This document shows positions 17,974 to 27,325 of a DNA stretch of 64,000 nt, piece after piece; position 1 is the first letter of the stretch; every line of letters begins with the position of its first letter. The position numbers were made by a program, and so were the translations under genes. The stretch lies in assembly GCF_000621025.1 (NCBI RefSeq), contig NZ_KK211205.1, forward strand, positions 62,001 to 126,000, in the 5' to 3' direction. The DNA comes from Brackiella oedipodis DSM 13743. GTDB taxonomy: Bacteria > Pseudomonadota > Gammaproteobacteria > Burkholderiales > Burkholderiaceae_B. The notes under the pieces were generated by a model, which was given only the letters and a program-made list of their open reading frames with translations, ran no database searches and was not told where the DNA came from.

Positions 17974-18789
17974 ATGTCAGATCACACTCAAGTCGCTACC
18001 CAATTACAGACCTCTCTACAAAATAAAGTCGCTTTAGTGACGGGCTCGGCGAGCGGCCTAGGCAAGGCCATGGCGCTGGCTTTTGCCAAAGCCGGTGCGG
18101 CGGTAGGGATTGCTGATTTGGACCTAGAAAAAGCACAAAGCACGGTTGATTTAATTGCCAATCAGGGCGGCCAGGCGCTGGCCATCGAGATGGATGTCAC
18201 CGATGAGTCGTCAGTGAATCAAGGCACAGAGGCCTTAGTACAGAAGTTTGGGCGTTTGGATATTCTCGTCGCCAATGCGGGGATACAAATCGTTAAACGT
18301 CTAGAGAAGTTCAGTCACGAAGACTGGAAAAAAATGCTCGCCATCCATCTCGATGGCGCTTTTTTATGCACCAAAGCGGCGCTCAAGTATATGTATCCAC
18401 AGCGCAGCGGCTCGGTAATTTATATGGGCTCCGTGCACTCGCATGAAGCTTCCAAACTCAAAGCCCCATACGTGACTGCCAAACATGGGCTATTGGGTTT
18501 AGCGCGTGTGCTCGCCAAAGAAGGCGCTGAATACGGTGTGCGCTCGAATGTCATTTGTCCAGGCTTTGTACGCACGCCTTTGGTCGAGAAACAAATTCCC
18601 GAGCAGGCGGCTGATCTAGGGATTTCTGAGCAAGAAGTGATCGAAGACGTGATGCTCAAAGATACGGTAGACAAAGAATTCACAACTATCGAAGACATTG
18701 CCCAAACAGCGGTATATTTGGCCGCCTTCCCAACGAATGCCCTGACCGGCCAGTCGATCGTGGTGAGTCACGGTTGGTTTATGCAATAG
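17974..18789 (+). CDS. bdhA: D-3-hydroxybutyrate dehydrogenase (SDR family)
   Basis: A 271-residue short-chain dehydrogenase that interconverts 3-hydroxybutyrate and acetoacetate with NAD. The Rossmann motif TGSASGLG is at 23-30, NAG at 101-103, and the catalytic set Ser153, Tyr166 and Lys170 lies in [21 protein letters not shown], a segment typical of 3-hydroxybutyrate dehydrogenases along with the C-terminal SHGWFMQ. The ATG at 17974 follows CAGGAGACAT; an upstream TTG start is rejected. The patatin gene follows 50 bases later, probably in one transcript, as in other betaproteobacteria. This suggests use of ketone bodies or mobilised PHB; no phaC or phaZ is in the window. Confidence 0.9.
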   Translation: MSDHTQVATQLQTSLQNKVALVTGSASGLGKAMALAFAKAGAAVGIADLDLEKAQSTVDLIANQGGQALAIEMDVTDESSVNQGTEALVQKFGRLDILVANAGIQIVKRLEKFSHEDWKKMLAIHLDGAFLCTKAALKYMYPQRSGSVIYMGSVHSHEASKLKAPYVTAKHGLLGLARVLAKEGAEYGVRSNVICPGFVRTPLVEKQIPEQAADLGISEQEVIEDVMLKDTVDKEFTTIEDIAQTAVYLAAFPTNALTGQSIVVSHGWFMQ

Positions 18790-18839
18790 CGAGAACCGTG
18801 GTATCGGGGCGCTTTATGTAAGACATCATGGAGCCAAGC

Positions 18840-20078
18840 ATGAAAGCAAATTTAGTCGCTGATTTTGATCGTGTCGCCTTGGTATTACAAGGTGGGGGTG
18901 CCCTCGGATCCTATCAGGCCGGGGTCTTTCAGGGGCTCTATCAAGCCGATATCCATCCTAATTGGATCTCAGGGATTTCGATTGGCGCCCTCAATACCGC
19001 TATTATTGCTGGCAATCCGCGCCGCCGCCGCCTCGAGCGCTTATACGAGTTCTGGCAGTACATTTCACAGCCCAATTTGGGTGTCAATCTGATGCCCATG
19101 TTTGAGGATTTTTTGTACAAATCAAATGACTTCACGCGTGCTGGGCTCGATGCATGGGGTGGTTTTTCGGCACTCACGGATGGTCAAAAAGGCTTTTTTT
19201 CACCGCGATTATTTCCGGCGTTGACGGTAGGCTCAGATGATCCGCGCAAAGCAAGCTTTTATCACACCGATCAACTCAAGGCCACACTCGAGAAATTTTG
19301 TGACTTTGATTTAATTAATTCACCACAGCATTGTGGTCATGTCTCTGTAGGCGCCGTCAATGTACGCAATAGCCACTTTGTGTATTTTGACAATCAACAT
19401 CAACGCCTCATCCCCGAGCATTTTATGGCCTCTACCGCCTTACCACCCTTGTTCCCCCCTGTAGAAATTGATGGTGAGTTTTACTGGGATGGTGGCGTGG
19501 TTTCAAACACGCCTCTAAATTACGTTTTTCGCACGGATAATGGCCAAGATACGGTGATTTTTCAGGTCGATTTGTGGAGCGCGAGGGCGCAAATGCCCAC
19601 CACCATCCTACAAGTCTATGATCGCATCAAAGAGATTCAATATGCGAGTCGCACCCGCCTAGTGACCGATTTATGGTGTGAGAACCAGGACCTACGTTTT
19701 GCGCTGGGGCAGCTTCTCGAAAACGCCAGTCCCGAACAACGTCGCCAACACGCTAAATTCCTAGCGCATGCCACCGAAATGGCGAATATCAGTAAATTCA
19801 ATTTAATTCATTTAATTTATAATTCGCGCGAACTACAAAACCAAAACAAGGATTATCAATTTAATCCATCAGCGATTAAGGCCCATTGGGACGCGGGGTT
19901 GAGTGACATTCAAAAAACCCTGAAATGCCGACATTTCTTTACGAAAGCCGACAATAAACATGGTTTAGTGGTGCATGATGTGCATCGTAATCCTAACATC
20001 GTTGGCAAAACCATGGCCGCCAAAGAAAACGCCTGGGAAGCAGGCAAATCGTCTAAAACCATTCAGACAGAGTCTTAA
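18840..20078 (+). CDS. Patatin-like phospholipase with DUF3734 domain
   Basis: A 412-residue acyl hydrolase. The oxyanion motif LQGGGALGSYQAG spans residues 16-28, the nucleophile elbow GISIG is at 45-49 (Ser47), and the catalytic Asp is in FYWDGGVVSNTPL. The C-terminal third corresponds to DUF3734. The ATG at 18840 is chosen since GGAG stands just ahead; the ATG at 18828 lacks a site. Close linkage to bdhA suggests a role with 3-hydroxybutyrate oligomers or membrane lipid turnover, which is inference. Downstream hairpin at 20144-20175. Confidence 0.88.
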   Translation: MKANLVADFDRVALVLQGGGALGSYQAGVFQGLYQADIHPNWISGISIGALNTAIIAGNPRRRRLERLYEFWQYISQPNLGVNLMPMFEDFLYKSNDFTRAGLDAWGGFSALTDGQKGFFSPRLFPALTVGSDDPRKASFYHTDQLKATLEKFCDFDLINSPQHCGHVSVGAVNVRNSHFVYFDNQHQRLIPEHFMASTALPPLFPPVEIDGEFYWDGGVVSNTPLNYVFRTDNGQDTVIFQVDLWSARAQMPTTILQVYDRIKEIQYASRTRLVTDLWCENQDLRFALGQLLENASPEQRRQHAKFLAHATEMANISKFNLIHLIYNSRELQNQNKDYQFNPSAIKAHWDAGLSDIQKTLKCRHFFTKADNKHGLVVHDVHRNPNIVGKTMAAKENAWEAGKSSKTIQTES

Positions 20079-20143
20079 TACGCCTCACACCATGACCATG
20101 CCATCGGCAGGGTGACAGCCTCGCGGCAAGAAACATGACAAAA

Positions 20144-20175
20144 AAAAAGCGTGAGGTTGTGCCCACACGCTTTTT
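20144..20175. terminator. Bidirectional terminator (patatin / glycine-zipper lipoprotein)
   Basis: GCGTGAGG (20149-20156) pairs with CCACACGC (20163-20170) with one A-A mismatch, flanked by a run of A on the left and TTTTT on the right, so it suits both convergent genes. Confidence 0.8.
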
Positions 20176-20210
20176 GGTAATCGTCTCGCTAAATAGAGAG
20201 CGATGACGGC

Positions 20211-20582
20211 TTAGTCTAGAACGCGGTAACCACGACCACGCATGCACTCACGAATAATGTGTTTTTCGTCGTAGTGCGCTTTGGCACCACCACCGGCTAA
20301 GCCAGTGATACCGCCGATGGCCGCACCAGACGCTAAGGTATTGTGATTGCCGCCAGAAACAGCACCAATGGCCGTGCCGAGCGCCGCGCCAAGCAGCGTG
20401 CTACCCGCTGTATTAGTGACGGTGGAGTTTTGTTCGGCATAGTGTTGGCATTCCATGAGGTCAGACTCATAAAAACTCATGTCTTGACCTTTGCTATCTA
20501 CCATTGGACGATAGTTGGTGCCACAAGCCGTCAGTGCTAAGATAGCCGCAAGCGCACTAACTTTGAGTAGATGTGATTTCAT
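20211..20582 (-). CDS. Glycine-zipper outer-membrane lipoprotein
   Basis: A 123-residue lipoprotein. The signal peptide ends in LTAC with Cys20 as the lipidated residue. Residues ~60-100 are a glycine zipper (STLLGAALGTAIGAVSGG, then ASGAAIGGITGLAGGGA), a membrane-inserting pattern shared by many small envelope proteins. Cys35 and a C-terminal Cys (RECMRGRGYRVLD) may pair. Residue 21 is Gly, which fits outer-membrane sorting. GGAG precedes the ATG. Single gene; function not known. Confidence 0.85.
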   Translation of the reverse strand: MKSHLLKVSALAAILALTACGTNYRPMVDSKGQDMSFYESDLMECQHYAEQNSTVTNTAGSTLLGAALGTAIGAVSGGNHNTLASGAAIGGITGLAGGGAKAHYDEKHIIRECMRGRGYRVLD

Positions 20583-20720
20583 ACTTGATCTCCTAGATGT
20601 AATCCTTTCAGTTTACCTGAAACTTAGTTAAAGAATAATTTAGATGGATAATTTAGTCCATATTATCAAGCCTAGACTAGGTAAAATAAGGATTTAAAAG
20701 AATTAATTAGGATATTTTGC

Positions 20721-21359
20721 ATGGATTTTGCTTCCTCGGTGCGACTCATTACAGTGGCCATTATTCCTATCATTTTTGCCGTGACATTGCACGAAGCGGC
20801 ACATGGCTATGTGGCTTCGCGCTTGGGCGACAATAGCGCCAAGGCCCAAGGTCGCTTAACCCTCAATCCGCTGCCACATATCGATCCGATTGGCACGATC
20901 GTGATGCCGATTCTGGGCTTTGTGATGGGGGGGTTTTTGTTTGGTTGGGCCAAGCCTGTACCGATTAATTCGCGCTACTTTAAGAAGCCGCGGCGCGATA
21001 TTGTCTTGGTCACCGTGGCGGGACCGCTGGCCAATCTGCTAATGGCTATTCTCTGGTGTCTTATCTTCAAAATTTCGCACCTAGTGGGCATGCCCGAAAG
21101 CTTTGTGGCCTTAATGGCTTGGTTCGGTATTCGACTCAATATCACCTTAATGGTCTTTAATTTGTTACCGATACCCCCTTTGGACGGAGGCCATATTTTG
21201 ATGGCATTATTGCCGCCGCAATACGCGACCACGTTAGCAAAAATACAACCCTATGGTTTTATTATTGTTATCTTATTGATTGCTATCGGTGTGCTAACGC
21301 CCATCATTATGCATATTTCAGAAGCCATCTGGTTAGTATTACGCACATTGTTTTTTTAA
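20721..21359 (+). CDS. Site-2 protease family (M50) zinc metalloprotease
   Basis: A 212-residue multi-pass membrane protein (about five helices). The zinc site HEAAH is at residues 24-28 and the second motif NLLPIPPLDGG at 147-157 supplies Asp155. It is the short M50 group without a PDZ or CBS domain. Such proteases cut substrates inside the membrane; no target is evident. A G7 run (20927-20933) lies in the codons for Met-Gly-Gly-Phe. The EEP-family hydrolase gene follows after 9 bases, so the two are likely cotranscribed. Confidence 0.9.
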   Translation: MDFASSVRLITVAIIPIIFAVTLHEAAHGYVASRLGDNSAKAQGRLTLNPLPHIDPIGTIVMPILGFVMGGFLFGWAKPVPINSRYFKKPRRDIVLVTVAGPLANLLMAILWCLIFKISHLVGMPESFVALMAWFGIRLNITLMVFNLLPIPPLDGGHILMALLPPQYATTLAKIQPYGFIIVILLIAIGVLTPIIMHISEAIWLVLRTLFF

Positions 21360-21368
21360 TACAAAGAC

Positions 21369-22094
21369 ATGATGAAGACCCTAAAAATCGTCAGCTACAA
21401 CATTCATAAGGGCAAGACCGCATCAGGTGCTAAGCCTTCGCTTGAATTACTCAAAAGTAGCTTGCAGCCCTTACAAGCCGATTTGATTTTTTTACAAGAA
21501 GTGCAAGGTGTGAATAATCGTGTGCAATCTCTGCATAACCAACCGGTGATGATTAGCGATTATCTCAGTCTGCATGTCGCCTATGGTTGCAATGCGGTGC
21601 GCAAACATAGTAATCATGGCAATGCCTTACTCAGTCGCTTTGAGATTCTCAATCAGGACAACCAAGATATTTCAGATCATCGCCTAGAACAGCGCGGTTT
21701 ATTACATGTCATGGTGGATTGTTATGGCGTCAATTTGCACTGTTTTGTGGTGCATTTGGGGCTGTTTAAGCGCAGTCGCGAGCGTCAAGTGGATGCCCTA
21801 GCGGAACGTATACGCCGTTTGGTGCCCGAGCATGAGCCTATTGTGATTGCGGGTGACTTTAATGACTGGAATAATAAGCTTGAGCCGCGATTTGTGCAGG
21901 CCCTTAATTTGCACGAGGTGTTCACACAACAACCGCGTACCTTTCCCGTGTTATTACCTTGGTTGCGCCTAGATCGTATGTATCAGAGGGGCTTTAATGT
22001 GGTTTCAGCTCAGGTTTTGACGGGCCGACCGTGGTCAAAAATATCTGATCATGCCCCCTTGTGGGTGGAACTGAAATTTGATCCTTTGGGATAA
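21369..22094 (+). CDS. Endonuclease/exonuclease/phosphatase (EEP) family protein
   Basis: A 241-residue single-domain protein with the EEP signatures: IVSYNIHKGK near the start, LIFLQEVQG (metal-binding Glu), IVIAGDFNDW in the middle and SDHAPLWVEL at the end. No signal peptide. The closest named relatives are YbhP-type proteins, which may act on lipids or nucleic acids; the substrate is unknown. ATG 21369 or the next codon 21372 can serve. It is in an operon-like run with the M50 protease; the LPS genes follow after about 130 bases. Confidence 0.88.
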   Translation: MMKTLKIVSYNIHKGKTASGAKPSLELLKSSLQPLQADLIFLQEVQGVNNRVQSLHNQPVMISDYLSLHVAYGCNAVRKHSNHGNALLSRFEILNQDNQDISDHRLEQRGLLHVMVDCYGVNLHCFVVHLGLFKRSRERQVDALAERIRRLVPEHEPIVIAGDFNDWNNKLEPRFVQALNLHEVFTQQPRTFPVLLPWLRLDRMYQRGFNVVSAQVLTGRPWSKISDHAPLWVELKFDPLG

Positions 22095-22234
22095 TACTAA
22101 AGGTATAAATCAACGGAAATCAGTACAATAAGCAGCTACTTATCACATAATAATTCCCATGTCTCAGGTTTTTTAGGTGTCATGCGTACCTCGCTAGTGT
22201 TCAGGGCGTACTTTCACCATCGATGACCTATATT

Positions 22235-23245
22235 ATGACTACAAAAATTTTAATCGTTCGATCCTCGTCTTTAGGTGATTTAGTGCATATGTTGCCGGCT
22301 ATTTCAGATATCGCCGCACATGTGCCTGACGCACAAATCGATTGGGTCGCAGAGTCCAGTTTTGCCGAAATTCCTTCTTGGCACCCTGCGGTGCATCGTG
22401 TCATTACGCTCGCCCATCGCCGCTGGCGTAAGCATTGGTGGTCCAAGCAAGTTAGACAAGAGCGTCATGCCTTTAAAGAGGCTTTGCGCCAAGAGCAATA
22501 TGATGTGGTGCTCGATATGCAAGCACTCATGAAGTCTATTTGGGTCGTGCGCCAAACCAAGGGTATACGCCATGGCCTGGACTGGAAGTCAGCGCGAGAG
22601 CCTTTAGCCTCTCTTTTCTACAAACACAAACATAAAGTCGATTTCTGGCAGCCCGCGGTGATTCGCCAGCGTAAGCTGGCGGCCTTAACGTTTGGTTATG
22701 AGTTTTCTGGACCGCCAGACTTTGGTTTACAGCAATTTACCGAGCACACCCAAATACAACCCTATGCCGTGGTCATGCCGTCAGCTAGTCGCGATGACAA
22801 GCTCTGGGCGGCAGACAATTGGCAAGCCGTGTTCGAGTATTTACGAGCCCAAGGCATCACCTTACGCGTTTTATCGGGTAACGATATCGAGCGCGAAAGG
22901 GCTGTACAATTAGTTAAAAATTTCCCCGATAGTGTGCTACTGCCTAAGATGAGCCTCACCGAAGTGGCGCAACAAATTGCGGCCTGCAAAATCATGATCG
23001 GCCTCGATAGTGGTTTGACGCACTTAGCGGCCGCTTTGGGGCGTCCAACGATAGGCATTTATTGCGCCTCCACGCCGGTACGTACGCCCTTAATGGGCAA
23101 TGGGTTTTGTGCTAGCCTAGGCGATCGTGGGGTGCCACCCTCTAAGGCCTTGGTCTTATCGCAAATAGAGCAAGCGCTACAGAACGAAGCGCTAGCAACG
23201 GCAACCACCACTTCCTTTAGTGCAGCCGCGGTGGATGCCGTATGA
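22235..23245 (+). CDS. waaC: Lipopolysaccharide heptosyltransferase I
   Basis: A 336-residue GT9-family transferase that adds the first L-glycero-D-manno-heptose to Kdo of the lipid A core. The N-terminus KILIVRSSSLGDLVHMLPA is the GT9 opening, and the C-terminal domain has MIGLDSGLTHLAAALGRPTIGIY, the ADP-heptose-binding loop. The ATG at 22235 gives the standard N-terminus; an ATG at 22223 is possible. Its stop overlaps the start of waaA (ATGA), so the two are translationally coupled. Confidence 0.93.
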   Translation: MTTKILIVRSSSLGDLVHMLPAISDIAAHVPDAQIDWVAESSFAEIPSWHPAVHRVITLAHRRWRKHWWSKQVRQERHAFKEALRQEQYDVVLDMQALMKSIWVVRQTKGIRHGLDWKSAREPLASLFYKHKHKVDFWQPAVIRQRKLAALTFGYEFSGPPDFGLQQFTEHTQIQPYAVVMPSASRDDKLWAADNWQAVFEYLRAQGITLRVLSGNDIERERAVQLVKNFPDSVLLPKMSLTEVAQQIAACKIMIGLDSGLTHLAAALGRPTIGIYCASTPVRTPLMGNGFCASLGDRGVPPSKALVLSQIEQALQNEALATATTTSFSAAAVDAV

Positions 23246-24564
23246 ACTTGTTCTGCTATAACCTGACGCTTAAGGCCTTATCGCCGCTGCTGCTCAGATG
23301 GTTACAAAGCCGTGCTAAGGGTCAAAAAGAAGCCTGGGATATTTATGGTGATCAGCGCTTTGGTCGCTATCCTAAAGAATCCTTAGGTACCTATACAACG
23401 GCACAGAATAATGAGGCTCAAGCCTTTGTCGCCCCTGTATGGATTCATGCTGTTAGTTTAGGAGAAACACGAGCAGCGCAACCGTTGATTGCGGCCTTGC
23501 TCGCCCAGGGATTACCGGTTTTATTGACTTGTATGACCTTGACCGGGCGCGAGCAGGGTGCCAAGTTATTCGCTAGTGATATTGCGCGTGGGCAGTTGCG
23601 CCAAGCCTGGATTCCTTACGATTTACCTGAGGCCGTCAATGGTTTTTATGACTATTGGCAGCCTCGCTGTGGCATTTTGATCGAAAGAGAACTCTGGGCC
23701 AATCTGATTCTCAGTGCCAAAGCCAAGCATATTCCTATGCTGTTAGTGAGTGCGCGCTTTTCACAGCGGGCGCTCAAGCAAACTAAACGCTTCGGTAAGG
23801 TTATGCGCCAAGCCTTGGCCAGCTTGGATATGGTGCTGGCACAAACCTATCAAGATGAGCGCCGTTTGCGACAGTTTGATCTCAAGCATCTTGAGGTCGT
23901 CGGTAACCTCAAATTCGATGTCGACAAATCGCCGCAACAAGTGCACCAGGGCCGTATTACAGGTCAGCATATCAAGCGTCCCATCGTTGTGATTGCTAGC
24001 ACACGTGATGGTGAGGAAGCGCTCTTTATCAAAGCCATGCAAGAGGATGCTTTGCGACAACGCATTCGCCAAAACAAGACCTTATACGTGATTGTGCCGC
24101 GTCATCCTGAGCGCTTTGCCGAAGTTGAAGAATTACTGCAGCACAGTTATTTAAATTTTACGAAGCGTAGTAGTCAGCCCACAGACAAGGCCTTGATGCA
24201 GGTCGATGTGGTGTTAGGCGACAGTATGGGCGAAATGTTTTTTTATTACGGCATGGCCGAGGTAGCCATTGTGGCCGGCGGTTTTGTGAATTTAGGTGGC
24301 CAAAACCACATCGAAGCCAGTGCTCTCGGGGTGCCTGTAATTGTGGGTCCATACACACGCAATTTCGAAAAAGCCGTTGAGGACGCCATTGTTGAAGGCG
24401 CCGCGCGGCGTGCCCAAACCCCTCTAGAAGCCTTGCAAATGGCAGAGTATCTGATTGAGAATCAAGAAGAAGCCGATGCGATGTCTAAAGCCGCTGCGCA
24501 ATGGATGTCGCTTCATAATGGCGTCACCCAACGCATTATAGATGCCATTCAACCCTATTTATAA
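23242..24564 (+). CDS. waaA: 3-deoxy-D-manno-octulosonic acid (Kdo) transferase
   Basis: A 440-residue GT30 enzyme that attaches Kdo to lipid IVA at the inner membrane. A hydrophobic N-terminal anchor (residues ~1-20) precedes WIHAVSLGETRAAQPL, with the catalytic Glu75. The C-terminal half carries VVIASTRDGEE, YVIVPRHPERF and GGFVNLGGQNHIEASALGVPVIVGP, the CMP-Kdo-binding region. It overlaps waaC by 4 bases and is followed by birA after 5 bases. Confidence 0.95.
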   Translation: MNLFCYNLTLKALSPLLLRWLQSRAKGQKEAWDIYGDQRFGRYPKESLGTYTTAQNNEAQAFVAPVWIHAVSLGETRAAQPLIAALLAQGLPVLLTCMTLTGREQGAKLFASDIARGQLRQAWIPYDLPEAVNGFYDYWQPRCGILIERELWANLILSAKAKHIPMLLVSARFSQRALKQTKRFGKVMRQALASLDMVLAQTYQDERRLRQFDLKHLEVVGNLKFDVDKSPQQVHQGRITGQHIKRPIVVIASTRDGEEALFIKAMQEDALRQRIRQNKTLYVIVPRHPERFAEVEELLQHSYLNFTKRSSQPTDKALMQVDVVLGDSMGEMFFYYGMAEVAIVAGGFVNLGGQNHIEASALGVPVIVGPYTRNFEKAVEDAIVEGAARRAQTPLEALQMAEYLIENQEEADAMSKAAAQWMSLHNGVTQRIIDAIQPYL

Positions 24565-24569
24565 GCACC

Positions 24570-25526
24570 ATGACCACGAGTTCCTTTCATTCATCCGCTC
24601 CTGAGTCGCGAGTGATTCACTTGCCTACTGCTGAGCAGATGCAAGCCTTATTACAATCACGCCTCAAAGACTGCTTTGTGCAGGTCGATTGGCGTACCAC
24701 TATTGATTCGACTAATCTGCAACTTATGCAGGCCTTACGGCACGATATCAACATGCCCATGCCACGTCTTTTGGGGGCGCATGAACAGACTCAAGGCAGA
24801 GGCCGTTTGGGGCGGCAGTGGATTAGTCAACAGCAACAAACCTTAATGTTTTCCTGTGCCTTCTCATTACAGGCGCCTATCGAGCAGCTACCTACGGTCG
24901 CACCCATTCTGGGTATCGTGGTCTGTGAACAATTGCGTGCCTATCTCAAGCCGTCGGCTCAAGCACGTCTGAGCATGAAGTGGCCCAATGATATTTTGTA
25001 TGATGGTGCCAAGCTCGCTGGTATTTTGGTTGAGTCTGTACGCTCTAAAGATTCGGGGTCAGCGCAATGGTGTACGGCCATTGTGGCGGGCATCGGTCTG
25101 AATATTAATCATGCCGAACGTTTAAGTCGGCAATTGCAACGGCCAATTGCGGATTGGTCTCAAGTATTAACCGACTGCGCTCGAGGCGGGGATGTTACAG
25201 AAACTGAGACAACAGAAGCCACTCAAGCAGATAATTTGGTGGCGGCGCTAGCGCAGGCTTGGTTTGAAGCCTTACAGGTATTCGAGACCTATGGTTTTCA
25301 GGCCTTTATCAATCGACATCATCAAGTCGATGCCTTATTTGGGAGAGCAATTAATGTTTTCAATAATGGTGAATTGCTGTGTAGCGGTACTGCCCAAGGA
25401 TTAGATGAGCAGGCGCGTTTGCTGGTCGCCACCGAGAGCGGCGTGCAAGCGCTGCACAATGGCGAGATCTCGATTCGCACCGACAATGAGGCAGCACCCG
25501 CCGCTGCTAGTTTCCCCAGGGGATAA
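24570..25526 (+). CDS. birA: Biotin--[acetyl-CoA-carboxylase] ligase
   Basis: A 318-residue biotin protein ligase. The biotinyl-AMP loop GRGRLGRQW is at residues 76-84 and KWPNDILYDGAKLAGILVE lies in the middle. The usual E. coli N-terminal helix-turn-helix is missing (the loop starts near 115 there), so it should be a ligase only and not a repressor. A linker rich in Thr/Glu (about 210-222) interrupts the catalytic domain before the C-terminal SH3-like part. It is followed 2 bases later by coaX, the pairing seen in Bordetella. Confidence 0.93.
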   Translation: MTTSSFHSSAPESRVIHLPTAEQMQALLQSRLKDCFVQVDWRTTIDSTNLQLMQALRHDINMPMPRLLGAHEQTQGRGRLGRQWISQQQQTLMFSCAFSLQAPIEQLPTVAPILGIVVCEQLRAYLKPSAQARLSMKWPNDILYDGAKLAGILVESVRSKDSGSAQWCTAIVAGIGLNINHAERLSRQLQRPIADWSQVLTDCARGGDVTETETTEATQADNLVAALAQAWFEALQVFETYGFQAFINRHHQVDALFGRAINVFNNGELLCSGTAQGLDEQARLLVATESGVQALHNGEISIRTDNEAAPAAASFPRG

Positions 25527-25528
25527 AC

Positions 25529-26347
25529 ATGTCCATTCTCTTAATTGATGTCGGCAATAGTCGCGCCAAGTGTTGTTTAGTCAATCGCAAAACCGCGCTG
25601 GCGACGCGTCAACAAGCGTTTCATCATTCAGAAATAGGACAACTCAAAACTTGGCTACAACGCCAGCAATGTCTGCCAGAGGCCGTATACGGTGTGAATG
25701 TCGCCGGCGCAGCGGCTCGAGAGGCCGTCGCCCATGCCGTCCCCAAGCCTATACCGATGCATTGGTTAGAATCACAGGCGCAAACGCTACATCTCAAAAA
25801 TAGTTATATGGATCCCGGTGCGTTAGGGGCAGATCGCTGGTTTGCTATGCTGGGCGTCAGTGCGCATAGTCAAACCCAAACTCAGGCGCTGGTATTGGCG
25901 AGTTTTGGTACGGCTACGACGGTTGAAACGATTTACAAAAATCGCTTTTTGGGGGGTGTCATCACCCCAGGCTTACAAATGATGGCAAAAAGCTTAAAGA
26001 GCGGTACGGCGCAACTACCCGAAGTCGGTTGGGAATATCATAATGCGGGTAATTTTCCGACGAGTACCGATGATGCGATTACGCAAGGCATTATCGCGGC
26101 TCAAGTCGGCACTGTCATCAAACAGTGGTATGCCACCTACGATTACACTGAGACCCTGCCTGAATTAGTGATTAGTGGCGGTGCTTTTCCAAGCATTTTT
26201 CAGGAATTACAAGATGCTTTGCAGAGCGCGGTCAAACGGCTTGGATTTGATACAATGAAGCTCAGAGTTTTTGAGGACGCCGTCCTAGAAGGCTTGCGCA
26301 TTTATGTCCAAGCCGCCCATTTTGCAGCCGCGTCGTCCTCGATCTAA
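25529..26347 (+). CDS. coaX: Type III pantothenate kinase
   Basis: A 272-residue enzyme of coenzyme A synthesis that phosphorylates pantothenate. The ATP-binding motif is LLIDVGNSRAKCC (Asp7, Asn10), then GALGADRWFAMLG and ASFGTATTVETI, and GGVITPGLQMMAKSL. CoaX enzymes are not inhibited by CoA and need a monovalent cation. In Bordetella the orthologue (Baf) was first noticed by its effect on toxin expression. AGGGG precedes the ATG. Its last base overlaps a small downstream reading frame extension. Confidence 0.94.
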   Translation: MSILLIDVGNSRAKCCLVNRKTALATRQQAFHHSEIGQLKTWLQRQQCLPEAVYGVNVAGAAAREAVAHAVPKPIPMHWLESQAQTLHLKNSYMDPGALGADRWFAMLGVSAHSQTQTQALVLASFGTATTVETIYKNRFLGGVITPGLQMMAKSLKSGTAQLPEVGWEYHNAGNFPTSTDDAITQGIIAAQVGTVIKQWYATYDYTETLPELVISGGAFPSIFQELQDALQSAVKRLGFDTMKLRVFEDAVLEGLRIYVQAAHFAAASSSI

Positions 26348-26391
26348 TGCCCCTTTGGTGTCTGTGTGAGACACCGTTCTTTGGCAAACCT

Positions 26392-26550
26392 ATGAAAACA
26401 TTTCTTTGCATCCTAATATTGGGCAATGTGGCTCTTTACGGGCTGAGTGCAGGCTGGTTTTTTGGGTATATCCCTGCCCAAGGTAGCGCCGCCAACAAGG
26501 TCGCTAAGCCCATTGAGTTTAAACCCCGAACCATCCAAATTGATCGCTAA
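26392..26550 (+). CDS. Small single-pass membrane protein, probably shortened SPOR-type protein
   Basis: A 52-residue protein. Residues 1-25 are a hydrophobic helix (MKTFLCILILGNVALYG then LSAGWFFGYIP), followed by a short tail ending KPIEFKPRTIQIDR. Its place after coaX and its N-terminal pattern match the larger SPOR-domain proteins that commonly follow coaX in related betaproteobacteria, which also have an R-x-P-x-x-I/L-x-I motif shortly after the helix. Here the protein stops right after that motif with no SPOR domain. The ATG at 26392 is chosen over one at 26347 because the hydrophobic helix then starts the protein. It may be functional or a remnant. Confidence 0.6.
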   Translation: MKTFLCILILGNVALYGLSAGWFFGYIPAQGSAANKVAKPIEFKPRTIQIDR

Positions 26551-26567
26551 ATCACCTTCGTATTGCT

Positions 26568-27230
26568 ATGAATCACCAAGCTACGCCGCAATTTCAAGGT
26601 CAAGCCGGCTTAATCGATACCGCTATTGATTGGCCTGAGCTTGAACCTCAACAAAGTCCCAAAGGTTGGGCGCTCGTCTTACATCCTCATCCACTTTATG
26701 ATGGCACTCGCAACAACAAAGTCGTGACTACGATGGCGCGAGCTTTTTTGAACCACGGCTACGTTGTGCTGCGCCCTAATTTCCGCGGCGTCGGCAATTC
26801 TGAGGGCGAATTTGATAAAGGCGAAGGCGAGACCAAGGACATGCTGGCCTTGGTTCAACAATGGCTGGCCGCGCAGCCTGAGTTAGCCACTAAACCTTGG
26901 TGCTTAGCTGGGTTTTCATTTGGTACGGCGGTGGCTACCCAGCTCTTTCATGAGGTTCAAGAGCAAGGCATCGCGCCGCCCCAATCCTTGATTCTGACCG
27001 GTGCGGCGGTCTGGCGTTTTCAGTACCGCGACTGTCCATTACCACCACAAACTCTCTTAATCCATGGTGAAAAAGACGATGTCGTACCGCTCCAAGAAGT
27101 CTTTGAATGGCTCCGCGATAGCAAACAAGCCGTGACCGTGATTACGGACGCGGGTCATTTTTTCCATGGTTGTTTGATTGAACTCAGACAACTGGTAGAA
27201 AACGCTATTCAATTAGCGTCACAGGCGTAA
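26568..27230 (+). CDS. Alpha/beta hydrolase (dienelactone hydrolase-like, YfhR/CocE-type small esterase)
   Basis: A 220-residue cytosolic protein. HPHPLYDGTRNNKVV near residue 40 and RPNFRGVGNSEGEFDKG near 70 are typical of a widespread proteobacterial alpha/beta hydrolase group. The nucleophile elbow GFSFG spans 115-119 (Ser117); the acid is in HGEKDDVVPLQE and the base in DAGHFFHG. The substrate is unknown. It lies at the end of the waaC-waaA-birA-coaX run, 17 bases after the small membrane protein. Confidence 0.85.
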   Translation: MNHQATPQFQGQAGLIDTAIDWPELEPQQSPKGWALVLHPHPLYDGTRNNKVVTTMARAFLNHGYVVLRPNFRGVGNSEGEFDKGEGETKDMLALVQQWLAAQPELATKPWCLAGFSFGTAVATQLFHEVQEQGIAPPQSLILTGAAVWRFQYRDCPLPPQTLLIHGEKDDVVPLQEVFEWLRDSKQAVTVITDAGHFFHGCLIELRQLVENAIQLASQA

Positions 27231-27325
27231 GCTAGTGCAAGCGTTGGCTTGCAACTTATTTGTACATGAGCTTGGCTTTAAGCTTTACAATAACTCTTTA
27301 CTAAAATTCCAAACGAGATTCATCT

